The notes below the pieces were generated by a model, which saw nothing but the letters and a program-made list of their open reading frames with translations, was not told where the DNA came from and did no database searches. This document shows positions 56,568 through 64,000 of a stretch of 64,000 bases of DNA, in pieces. The translations under genes and the position numbers were made by a program. The DNA comes from Caldicellulosiruptoraceae bacterium PP1 (lineage in GTDB: Bacteria; Bacillota; Thermoanaerobacteria; Caldicellulosiruptorales; Caldicellulosiruptoraceae). The stretch covers positions 86,118-150,117 of the forward strand of contig JBGGOQ010000005.1 of the NCBI GenBank assembly GCA_041320695.1, in the 5' to 3' direction. Each line of letters begins with the position of its first letter. The stretch's first letter is position 1.

Positions 56568-57566
56568 ATGAACATCAAAACTATATTAAAAAAAGTTCTT
56601 ATGTCGTTTGTTACGGTTTTATGTGCGGTACTATTGACGTTTTTCTTATTAAGACTAACACCGGGTAGTGCGATTGATGGATTAGCAAGACAGTTAGCTC
56701 AAACAAATGGAATTACGTTAGAAGCTGCATATGAAAGAGTAGCCAAAATGGTTAATTATAATCCTCGAGAGCCGTTATATAAACAGTTGGCTAGATATGT
56801 AAATGAGTTGTTACATGGAAATTTAGGAACATCAATGATTTATCAGACAGTAACTGTGAATGAGATTGTGGCAAAAGCATTACCATGGACAGTCTTTGTG
56901 TTAAGCATTTCATTACTTATTAGCTTTTTAATAGGTATTCAATTAGGAACAAGAATGGCATGGAAAAGAAACTCCATTTTAGAACCAATAGTTTCTCTAT
57001 ATGCGACTATTACAAGTGCTGTTCCAGGTTTTATTATTGCCATATTATTACTTGTAATATTTGCATATAACCTCAATTGGTTTCCTTATAATGGTGCTTA
57101 TGATATTGATGTAACACCTGGGTTTAATTTGCCGTTTTTTTGGAGCGTCATTAAGCATGCATTTTTGCCAATATTTACTTATATTGTAACTTCTATAGGT
57201 GGATGGGCACTCGCAATGAAAGGTAGTGCTGTAAGTGTTTTGGGTGAAGACTATGTGAATGCTGCATATGCTCGAGGTTTAACAGATAGAACAATAATGA
57301 AAAATTATGTAAGAAGAAATGCATTGTTACCTTTAATAACCTCTTTAGCAATGAATTTTGGTTTTATGATTAGCGGCTCCACTCTTATTGAGAGTATATT
57401 TTCATATCCAGGAATGGGATATTATATAGCTCAAGCAAGCTCCCAGAGAGATTACACCCTGATGCAAGGTTTGTTATTAGTAACTGCTACAGCAGTAATT
57501 ATTGCTAATTTAATTGCAGACTTGATATATAGTAAACTTGATCCGAGAGTTAGCATAGAGGAGTGA
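56568..57566 (+). CDS. Opp/Dpp-type ABC permease 1
   Basis: 332 aa from ATG 56568 (GAGGG RBS). Six membrane spans; OppB-type N-terminal 'LLTFFLLRLTPGSAIDGL' and the coupling loop 'GSAVSVLGEDYVNAAYARGLTDRTIMKNYVRRNALLPLITSLA' (EAA motif). First of two permease genes, ten bases before the second. Confidence 0.92.
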   Translation: MNIKTILKKVLMSFVTVLCAVLLTFFLLRLTPGSAIDGLARQLAQTNGITLEAAYERVAKMVNYNPREPLYKQLARYVNELLHGNLGTSMIYQTVTVNEIVAKALPWTVFVLSISLLISFLIGIQLGTRMAWKRNSILEPIVSLYATITSAVPGFIIAILLLVIFAYNLNWFPYNGAYDIDVTPGFNLPFFWSVIKHAFLPIFTYIVTSIGGWALAMKGSAVSVLGEDYVNAAYARGLTDRTIMKNYVRRNALLPLITSLAMNFGFMISGSTLIESIFSYPGMGYYIAQASSQRDYTLMQGLLLVTATAVIIANLIADLIYSKLDPRVSIEE

Positions 57567-57575
57567 GAAATAAAA

Positions 57576-58439
57576 ATGAGACACATAAAAGAATTATGGG
57601 AAGAAATAAGAGTTAATAGAAAGGCGATGACGGGTTTTGTTATTTTGATATTTTTTATTTTAATGGCAATAGTTGGACCTCGAGTTTTAAAACTCGATTT
57701 GACTATAAGATTTTCAGAAAGGTATCAGATGCCTTCATGGAAGCACATATTAGGTACTGATTTTGCAGGAAGAGATACATTTTTTCAGCTTGTATATGGT
57801 TCCCAAGAAGTTTTAAGTGTGGGAGTTTTAACAGCCGCTTTTACTATTTTAATAGGCTTTTTTATAGGTGCATTATCTGGTCTTATAGGTAAATGGATAG
57901 ATTCAGTAATAATGTTTATTACAAATCTCTTCTTAACCATTCCACAATTCCCAATTTTGATTGTGATATCTACACTGATAAAAGTTAGCAATCCACTTAT
58001 ATTTTCTCTTATTTTAAGTCTTTTTTCATGGGGAGGGCTCGCCCGGGCAATACGTTCGCAGATTCTTTCACTAAAGCATAGTGAGTTTATTATCGCTTGT
58101 CGAATTATGAATTTAAGTACAATGCATATTATTTTTAAAGAAATAATGCCGAATATTATTTCTTATATAGCTATAAATTTTATTTTCATAATACAGAGTG
58201 CTGTAAATGCAAGTGTAGGTTTAATGATGTTAGGACTTGCCCCATATTCACCTACAAATTGGGGTATGATGATTAGCTTGGCTGTTCAAAATACAGGTGG
58301 TATTTTCAATCCAAGGGCATATATATATTTATTAAGTCCAATTGTATGTTTAGCACTTTTTCAGCTTGGATGTATTTTCTTTGCTAATGGACTTGATGAG
58401 GCATTTAATCCACGCATTAAATCACAAAAAGGGGCATAA
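57576..58439 (+). CDS. Opp/Dpp-type ABC permease 2
   Basis: 287 aa. OppC-type: 'HILGTDFAGRDTFFQLVYGSQEVLSVGV', EAA loop 'HSEFIIACRIMNLSTMHIIFKEIMPNIISYIAINF' and 'ASVGLMMLGLAPYSPTNWGMMI'. It pairs with the preceding permease to form the pore. Confidence 0.92.
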   Translation: MRHIKELWEEIRVNRKAMTGFVILIFFILMAIVGPRVLKLDLTIRFSERYQMPSWKHILGTDFAGRDTFFQLVYGSQEVLSVGVLTAAFTILIGFFIGALSGLIGKWIDSVIMFITNLFLTIPQFPILIVISTLIKVSNPLIFSLILSLFSWGGLARAIRSQILSLKHSEFIIACRIMNLSTMHIIFKEIMPNIISYIAINFIFIIQSAVNASVGLMMLGLAPYSPTNWGMMISLAVQNTGGIFNPRAYIYLLSPIVCLALFQLGCIFFANGLDEAFNPRIKSQKGA

Positions 58440-58457
58440 AAACGGAGGTATTAAAAA

Positions 58458-59450
58458 ATGGGCGAAAATATAATTGAAATACAAGGCTTAACAATTGAAT
58501 TCAGAATGAGAAATGGTGTAATCAAAGCAGTAAACGATGTAGATTTCAATATTGAAAAAGGGAAAATAGCTGCTTTGGTGGGAGAAAGTGGAAGCGGGAA
58601 ATCTACCTTGGCTTATGCTTTATTGGGATTAGTTAATCATCCAGGGGTAATTAGTACAGGAAAAATATTCTTTAAAGGTGAAGATATATTACAATTTAAC
58701 AAAGAAAAGTTGCGAAAATATAGATGGGAATCTGTAGCAATGATATTTCAGGCAGCACAAAATTCTTTAAATCCAGTTATGACAATTCAAGAGCAAATGT
58801 TAGAAACTATAAAAGTACACAAAGGTTATATTGATACAAAGGAGAGTTTGAAAAAAATAAAAGAACTTTTGGAATATGTTAGGCTTGATCCTGATAGAGT
58901 TTTAAAATCTTTTCCTCATGAATTATCTGGTGGTATGAAACAGAGGGTAATTATAGCTTTTTCGCTACTACTTGATCCTGAGATAATTATTTTAGATGAA
59001 CCGACTACTGCACTAGATGTTATAACGCAAGCTTATATTTTCGAAATACTAAAAAAAATAAACAAAGAAAAAGGAATTACAATGTTATTATTGACACATG
59101 ATATAGGGATAGTGGCAAAGGTAGCAGACCATGTTGGAGTGATGTATGCAGGAAGAATTGTAGAAAGTGCTAATGTTTTTGATATTTTTGAGAGACCCAA
59201 GCATCCCTACACTCAGAGTTTAATAAAAGCTGCTCCGTCATTAGTAGGGGATTTAAAAGATGTTAAATCAATTATGGGAACTCCTCCAAACTTGATGAAT
59301 TTACCTAAGGGTTGTGCTTTTCATCCGCGTTGTTTCAAGGTATTTGATAAATGCAGAATAGAGAGACCAAATAGTATCAATTTTGAAAAAAATGAGTTTG
59401 TAGAATGTTACTTATATTCTGAAAATGTGTCTCAAAATTTGGTGAATTGA
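58458..59450 (+). CDS. Opp/Dpp-type ABC ATPase 1 (OppD-like)
   Basis: 330 aa. Walker A 'ALVGESGSGKSTLAYALLG', signature 'LSGGMKQRVIIAFSLL', Walker B 'EIIILDEPTTALD', and the C-terminal oligopeptide-ABC region with cysteines ('PKGCAFHPRCFKVFDKCR'). Drives import together with the next ATPase. Nine bases before it. Confidence 0.93.
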   Translation: MGENIIEIQGLTIEFRMRNGVIKAVNDVDFNIEKGKIAALVGESGSGKSTLAYALLGLVNHPGVISTGKIFFKGEDILQFNKEKLRKYRWESVAMIFQAAQNSLNPVMTIQEQMLETIKVHKGYIDTKESLKKIKELLEYVRLDPDRVLKSFPHELSGGMKQRVIIAFSLLLDPEIIILDEPTTALDVITQAYIFEILKKINKEKGITMLLLTHDIGIVAKVADHVGVMYAGRIVESANVFDIFERPKHPYTQSLIKAAPSLVGDLKDVKSIMGTPPNLMNLPKGCAFHPRCFKVFDKCRIERPNSINFEKNEFVECYLYSENVSQNLVN

Positions 59451-59459
59451 GGTGAAACA

Positions 59460-60449
59460 ATGAAAAACGCTCCATTATTAAAATTAGAAAACGTAAGTGT
59501 ATACTTTGAAAAAAGAGTAGGACTTTTTAAACCAGCTTCATTTGTTGGTGCTTTAGTAGATGTAAGTCTTGAAGTAAATAAAGGTGAGATAATAGCAGTA
59601 GTTGGGGAAAGTGGCTGCGGCAAGACGACATTAGGAAAAGTTATAACAGGTCTGCAACGACCTAATATTGGCAAATTATATTACCAAAGGATTGAATTAG
59701 ATAAGCTTGATAAAAAGCTAAGAAACGAATATAGAGAGAGCATACAGATGGTTCAGCAAGATTCTTTTGCAGCGTTAAATCCTAAAAGAACAATTTTTCA
59801 ATCAATGGCAGATCCTTTAATAGAAAAGGGGTTGGTAAAAAATCACACAGAGGCAAAACATAAGGTTATGGAGCTATTGGAAAGAGTAGAATTAACTGCC
59901 CCAGAACAATATTTAGAGAAATACCCCCATCAGTTATCAGGTGGGCAACGCCAACGAATGTTATTAGCAAGAGCAATTTCGTTAAACCCCAAAATCATTG
60001 TAGCTGACGAGCCTGTATCGATGGTAGATGTATCTTTAAGAGTATCAATATTGAATTTAATGGCGAGATTAAATAAAGAGATGGGAGTATCTTTTATATA
60101 CATAACTCATGATTTGTCAACTGCTCGTTATATTGCTCAGAACGGAAGAATTGTAGTTATGTATTTGGGTAAAATAGTCGAAATAGGCAATGTCCAGGAA
60201 GCTATCAGTGACCCAAAACATCCATATCTTAAAGTATTAATATCAGCTGTACCTGTGCCTAACCCGACATTAGCAAGAGAGAGGAAAATGCTTGCACTAA
60301 AGAGTATAGATTTACCTGATCCAGCCAAACCACCAAAGGGTTGTAGATTTCATCCTCGATGCCCATACGCTCTGGAAAAGTGTGCAACTGATGAACCAGA
60401 ATTAAGAAGGCAAGGAGATAGATATGTTGCATGCCATCTTTATTTTTAG
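59460..60449 (+). CDS. Opp/Dpp-type ABC ATPase 2 (OppF-like)
   Basis: 329 aa. Walker A 'AVVGESGCGKTTLGKVITG', signature 'LSGGQRQRMLLARAIS', Walker B 'KIIVADEPVSMVD', and C-terminal 'PKGCRFHPRCPYALEKCATDEPEL'. Completes the importer with five genes in order binding protein, two permeases, two ATPases. Confidence 0.93.
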   Translation: MKNAPLLKLENVSVYFEKRVGLFKPASFVGALVDVSLEVNKGEIIAVVGESGCGKTTLGKVITGLQRPNIGKLYYQRIELDKLDKKLRNEYRESIQMVQQDSFAALNPKRTIFQSMADPLIEKGLVKNHTEAKHKVMELLERVELTAPEQYLEKYPHQLSGGQRQRMLLARAISLNPKIIVADEPVSMVDVSLRVSILNLMARLNKEMGVSFIYITHDLSTARYIAQNGRIVVMYLGKIVEIGNVQEAISDPKHPYLKVLISAVPVPNPTLARERKMLALKSIDLPDPAKPPKGCRFHPRCPYALEKCATDEPELRRQGDRYVACHLYF

Positions 60450-60486
60450 AAACGAGTGACAAAAATTTTATAGGGAGTTGATTATT

Positions 60487-60693
60487 ATGTCTAACATAAA
60501 CTATAAGATATGTAGAATTGCTCTTAATTTATCAATAACTTTAATTATTCTTTGTTTATTTTCTTTATTTAATATACCCAAACAAACTGCAGAATTTTAT
60601 ATTATGATTATTTCTTTTATTATTAGCTTAATAGTATTGATTTTAGCTTGTACCTATCTGTATAAGTGCAAAATTTACAACCAGAAAAATTAG
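60487..60693 (+). CDS. small two-span membrane protein
   Basis: 68 aa from ATG 60487 (GGGAG RBS). Two hydrophobic segments (~14-32 and ~40-60) and a basic, polar C-terminus (YKCKIYNQKN). It lies between the transporter and the exported GH13 gene, in the same operon. Family not recognised; possibly an accessory of either neighbour. Confidence 0.65.
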   Translation: MSNINYKICRIALNLSITLIILCLFSLFNIPKQTAEFYIMIISFIISLIVLILACTYLYKCKIYNQKN

Positions 60694-60706
60694 GAGTGAT
60701 AATATT

Positions 60707-62095
60707 ATGAAAAGAACTATAATAGTTCTTTGTGTTTTGATTTTTGTTATTTCAACTGGGTGTATCAGTTACTTTATATATGGGGAGAAAACGAAAGCAG
60801 TTTATCTTACAAGTAACGAGAAAAGATTAGAAAAAATTGATTGGATAAAAGATGCAACTATCTACGAGGTTAATTGGAGACAATATACAAATGAAGGAAC
60901 AATAAAGGCATTTGAAAAACATTTACCCCGCCTTAAAGATATGGGGGTAAAAGTACTATGGTTTATGCCAATATATCCTATTTCTGAGATAAATCGAGCA
61001 GGATCCTTGGGTTCATATTATTCAATTAAAAATTATACTGAAGTAAATCCTGAATTAGGAACAATGAACGATTTTAAGGTATTTGTGAAAAAGGCACACT
61101 CGATAGGATTTAAAGTCATTTTAGATTGGGTGGCAAACCATACTGGATGGGATAATATTTGGATAAAGCATAAAAACTGGTATGCTCAAGATGAGAATGG
61201 CAACATTATTTCACCCCCAGGGACAAATTGGACAGATGTTGCTGAACTAAATTATGATAATCCAGAACTTAGAAAAGCTATGATAGATGCAATGATTTTT
61301 TGGATAAAAAACACGGATATAGATGGATTTAGATGTGATTTTGCTGGAGGGGTTCCATTAGATTTTTGGGAAGAAGCTCGAGAGAAATTGCAAAAAATTA
61401 AACCAATTTTTATGCTTGCTGAAGATGACCAAAATATTAAATTGCTTGATAAAGCATTTGATGCAAATTATGGATGGAAATTATATAATCTTTTTAATAA
61501 TATTGCTCAAGGCAATGACACCGCTGAAAATATAATAGATTGCTACAAAAGAACATTTTCATCATATCCTAAAGGAACGTTTCCGCTCCTTTTTATAACG
61601 AACCATGACGAAAATTCTTGGAATGGAACTGAAATTGAACGGTTAGGAGATGCATATAAAACTTTTGCGGTGTTGACATTCACATTACCTGGTATACCAT
61701 TAATTTATAGTGGGCAAGAAATCCCCTTAGAAAAAAGGTTAAAGTTTTTTGACAAAGATGAGATAGATTGGACTAATCTAAAGCTTCATACTTTCTATAA
61801 AGAGTTGATTAACCTAAAGAAAGATAACTCAGCTCTTTGGAATGAGAGCAATTGCGGACAAGTAAAGTTTATAACTACTAATGATAGCAATGTTTTAGCC
61901 TTTATAAGGGAGAAAGGTAACAATATAGTAGTAGGTATATTTAATTTGCAAAATAAGATGACCAAAGTTGAGATAAATTCTAAGTTATATAGAGGGAAAT
62001 TTAGAACTTTCAGCAGAAATGAAACAATAAATATTAATGGAAAGAAAGTATTTGAATTAAAGCCATGGGAATATATTATTCTAATTAAAACATAA
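60707..62095 (+). CDS. exported GH13 alpha-amylase-family enzyme
   Basis: 462 aa with an N-terminal anchor (1-25; possible lipobox STGC at ~19). GH13 conserved regions are clear: 'VILDWVANHTGW' (I), 'IDGFRCDFAGGV' with nucleophile D211 (II), 'FMLAEDDQN' with acid/base E239 (III), 'FITNHDENSW' with D301 (IV). The barrel ends near 375 with a short C-terminal beta domain. It would hydrolyse alpha-glucans at the cell surface and supply the adjacent importer. Confidence 0.9.
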   Translation: MKRTIIVLCVLIFVISTGCISYFIYGEKTKAVYLTSNEKRLEKIDWIKDATIYEVNWRQYTNEGTIKAFEKHLPRLKDMGVKVLWFMPIYPISEINRAGSLGSYYSIKNYTEVNPELGTMNDFKVFVKKAHSIGFKVILDWVANHTGWDNIWIKHKNWYAQDENGNIISPPGTNWTDVAELNYDNPELRKAMIDAMIFWIKNTDIDGFRCDFAGGVPLDFWEEAREKLQKIKPIFMLAEDDQNIKLLDKAFDANYGWKLYNLFNNIAQGNDTAENIIDCYKRTFSSYPKGTFPLLFITNHDENSWNGTEIERLGDAYKTFAVLTFTLPGIPLIYSGQEIPLEKRLKFFDKDEIDWTNLKLHTFYKELINLKKDNSALWNESNCGQVKFITTNDSNVLAFIREKGNNIVVGIFNLQNKMTKVEINSKLYRGKFRTFSRNETININGKKVFELKPWEYIILIKT

Positions 62096-62158
62096 TGGGA
62101 ACAATATAAGATTTCAATTTAGAAAATCTGTTCATATAATAGCATTAATTTTTATAAT

Positions 62159-62173
62159 TGCAAACGTTTAAGC
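62159..62173. promoter_or_regulatory. second LacI-family type operator
   Basis: TGCAAACGTTTAAGC contains the palindrome AAACGTTT and resembles LacI/PurR-type boxes. Its reverse complement shares the TTAA-x-CG-x-TT core with the operator at 52472. It precedes a GH15 gene remnant, so the lost gene was probably in the same regulon. Confidence 0.5.
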
Positions 62174-62206
62174 AGAAAATAAAACAAGAAAAGAGGAATC
62201 GTATTT

Positions 62207-62395
62207 CGAAAGCCACATGTGATAGAAGCTGTAATCGGAAATACAAAGGTTTTAGGGCAGATTGATTCAAATGGTATATTGCAAAGATTTTATTGACCTG
62301 CAGTAGATTATTATCAGAAAATAAAATTATTTTTAGCAGCTATTTTTATAGATGTAAATGTCAATATAAAAATGGTTCGTCCGAATTATCAGTGA
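62207..62395 (+). pseudogene. GH15-type glucoamylase N-terminal remnant
   Basis: The frame reads RKPHVIEAVIGNTKVLGQID, then SNGILQRFY, stop, PAVDYYQKIKLFLAAIFID. This matches the N-terminus of GH15 glucanases ('GN..ILA.....G...R.FWP..D'), with the conserved tryptophan codon mutated to TGA at about 62297. No start codon is visible in frame and the gene ends after ~60 codons, just before the intron/IS256 copy. GAGGAA upstream may be its old RBS. Confidence 0.7.
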
Positions 62396-62436
62396 AATGA
62401 TTCTATATAAAAAACTCTATTAATTTAATATAATAA

Positions 62437-62457
62437 GAGACTGTAAATAATTTTGTG
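62437..62457. repeat. IS256 left-end remnant interrupted by intron (copy 2)
   Basis: GAGACTGTAAATAATTTTG starts like the IS256 right-end inverted repeat (GAGACTGTTAAG...) and ends in the same TTTTGTG exon boundary as copy 1, immediately before intron base one. Confidence 0.6.
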
Positions 62458-63002
62458 GTGCGGCCGGGAAAAGGCGTGCAGTTTAACGGGTGGGAATCCC
62501 GTCTAGAAAACCCACAGTCAGGGTACTAGTAGCGAGTCTTGGAGCATTACAAGTAATTGTAATGTTTAAGCGTAGACAGTTAGGTAATAGGCCTGAAGCC
62601 TGCGAGGGCGAGTGATTTAGCTTCAAAAATTTTACAAAGTTGGGAAGACCGACTGGCTCACAAACTAGGAAGGCAATACTGCGTCTTGCGTTATCGACGA
62701 GCAAGGCGTAGCTTCCCCGGGGTCAAAGAACCGGGCATGTTATACAATGACTGTACGGAAACCCGGGAGACCCTGATAGTTCTTGCTATAACAAGTATAA
62801 TGTACAACCGATAAGAAGGAAGGAAGTCAAATGACTATCAGGGAGTCGGATAGCCTTATATTGTACTAATGATGCCGGGTAACTCTGGAGGAGGGAAGGA
62901 GGCTACACATAATCGACCTTGTTATGGAAACATTAACTACACACAGGGGTAGAAACTGATGGAAACAAAAATTACAAGGATAGCTGAAATTGCTAAAGAA
63001 AA
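62458..63002 (+). ncRNA. group II intron 5' part, truncated (copy 2)
   Basis: Begins GTGCGGCCGGG and is nearly identical to copy 1 over the first ~230 bases, then continues through domain I-III sequence not present in copy 1. At 62959 the reverse-transcriptase ORF starts (METKITRIAEIAKEKG) but is cut after 16 codons by the IS256 end at 63003. Domains V and VI are missing, so it cannot splice. Confidence 0.85.
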
Positions 63003-64000
63003 GGGTGTGTAAATATTTTTGTGTATTTAATTAAATTATACCTTCTTCTTGGTAAGAAGATTAACCTGAAATACATCTTTCTGTAATATATTATTACCAA
63101 AAAATTATTGCCTTATGCATAAAATGTTTATTATATTGGAATAATATTTAATATGGAGTAGTATGGTGTTATTACTGCTCCTTTTGTTTTTCTATTGCTC
63201 CATGGAGCAATAGAAAAATTCGCAAAAATTCTTTTGTTATTATTTTATATACTTGCCTAATTGTTCAGGATATAATATCATTAGCTGATTTAATATCATA
63301 TCCCAATTTCTATATCTTTGTGTCCATTTCTTGGATACATTCTTTGCAGCTAAATATAACATCTTTTCTAATGCTTCATCAGAAGGAAATACCGATTTCG
63401 ATTTTGTTACTTTCCTAAATTGCCTGTGAACACCTTCAATTATATTTGTTGTATATATTATTTTTCTTACTTCTTGGGGAAACTTATAAAATGAACTTAA
63501 TATATCCCAATTTGTCTCCCAACTTTTTATTGCTTGCGGATATTGTTTCTCCCATTTCTTTTTTATTTCTTCAAATTCCTTTAGTGCTTGTTCTTCATTT
63601 ATTGCTTGATATACATTCTTAAAATCCTTTGAAAACTCTTTTAAATGCTTATATGATACATACTTAAATGAATTCCTTAATTGATGAATTATACACCTTT
63701 GTATATCAGCACTTGGGTAAACAGCTTGTATCGCTTCTTTTATCCCAGTTAATCCATCTACACAAAACAGAAGAACTTCTTCTATACCTCTATTCCTTAA
63801 ATCATTTAATACACCTAACCAGAATTTACTTGATTCGCTTTCTCCTATCCATATACCAAGTATTTCTTTCATCCCTTCTATATTTACGCCTATTACTACA
63901 TATGAAGCCTTATTTATTACTTTACCTTCATCTTTTACTTTATAGTGTATTGCATCCATAAATATAAATGGATATATTTTTTCTAGTGGCCTTGATTTGC
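63003..64000 (-). mobile_element. IS256-family element (copy 2), continues beyond window
   Basis: Left end GGGTGTGTAAATATTTTTG at 63003. A non-coding leader with the palindrome TTGCTCCATGGAGCAA follows, then the transposase gene on the minus strand to the window edge. The intron target sequence (TTTTGTG then TATTTAATTAAATT) is uninterrupted here at 63023/63024. Confidence 0.85.
63240..64000 (-). CDS. IS256-family (mutator) transposase, N-terminus outside window
   Basis: About 253 C-terminal residues are visible; the frame is open at the window edge ('SRPLEKIYPFIFMDAIHYKVKDEGK'). The mutator-type DDE core shows D in FMDAIHYKV, D in LFCVDGLTGIKEAI and E in TTNIIEGVHRQFRK, with the C-terminal 'FPSDEALEKMLYLAAKNVSKKWTQRYRNWDM'. 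No frameshift is seen, so this copy may be active and could supply transposase to the deleted copy at 50.7-51.0 kb. Confidence 0.92.
   Translation of the reverse strand, partial: KSRPLEKIYPFIFMDAIHYKVKDEGKVINKASYVVIGVNIEGMKEILGIWIGESESSKFWLGVLNDLRNRGIEEVLLFCVDGLTGIKEAIQAVYPSADIQRCIIHQLRNSFKYVSYKHLKEFSKDFKNVYQAINEEQALKEFEEIKKKWEKQYPQAIKSWETNWDILSSFYKFPQEVRKIIYTTNIIEGVHRQFRKVTKSKSVFPSDEALEKMLYLAAKNVSKKWTQRYRNWDMILNQLMILYPEQLGKYIK

Overview
The window is about 30% GC. Gene content points to a flagellated, spore-forming, anaerobic member of the Clostridia: an Mbl-type actin with paired FlgF/FlgG-like rod genes, SpoIID, SLH-domain surface proteins, VanZ, an iron-hydrogenase-associated regulator, a Re-citrate-synthase-like enzyme and a glutamate 2,3-aminomutase. 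The genus cannot be fixed from this sequence alone.

Layout: 1-35.1 kb is mostly dense core genome. It runs through two SLH surface proteins, a CtpA-type protease, mbl-flgF/flgG-flgJ, a chemotaxis receptor, murA and a Fur-type regulator with a zinc/manganese ABC importer. Next come an ArsB/NhaD-type permease and a textbook cyclic-di-AMP (ydaO) riboswitch with its terminator. The riboswitch is followed by a KamA-family enzyme carrying glutamate 2,3-aminomutase specificity residues and a Re-citrate-synthase-like gene. Then come an uncharacterised PEPCK-like DUF4914 pair, an OFA-type MFS carrier, an internally deleted P-type ATPase, purE-purC, a VanZ protein and a K+ uptake operon (two RCK proteins, a 37-aa membrane peptide, TrkH, a secreted OB-fold-like protein). 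The block ends with spoIID-like, queA, truD, a TM1266-like regulator and an RlmD/RumA-type methyltransferase.

35.1-48.9 kb is an accessory region. It opens with a long GC-rich hairpin and holds an HTH gene, a sigma factor, a DUF4367-type anti-sigma factor, a small secreted protein and a large secreted MXAN_6640-like metalloprotease. Two unknown envelope proteins follow, then two nested IS21-family elements. Beyond them is a decaying stretch with a RadC-like fragment, a frameshifted diguanylate cyclase, several tiny genes and a frameshifted YitT gene. A Rpn-family nuclease gene follows at 48.9-49.9 kb.

50-64 kb is an alpha-glucan utilisation module: LacI-type regulator, GH15-like enzyme, five-gene Opp/Dpp-type ABC transporter, small membrane protein, exported GH13 enzyme and a GH15 remnant. 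Both sides carry same-orientation copies of an IS256-family element associated with a group II intron. The promoter of the module has a LacI-type operator just downstream of the -10 box, and a related operator precedes the GH15 remnant.

The most distinctive coherent theme is osmotic control. A c-di-AMP riboswitch precedes genes predicted to make beta-glutamate (an osmolyte), and an RCK-gated K+ uptake operon with a previously unannotated micropeptide lies about 10 kb away. No tRNA, rRNA or CRISPR array was recognised.
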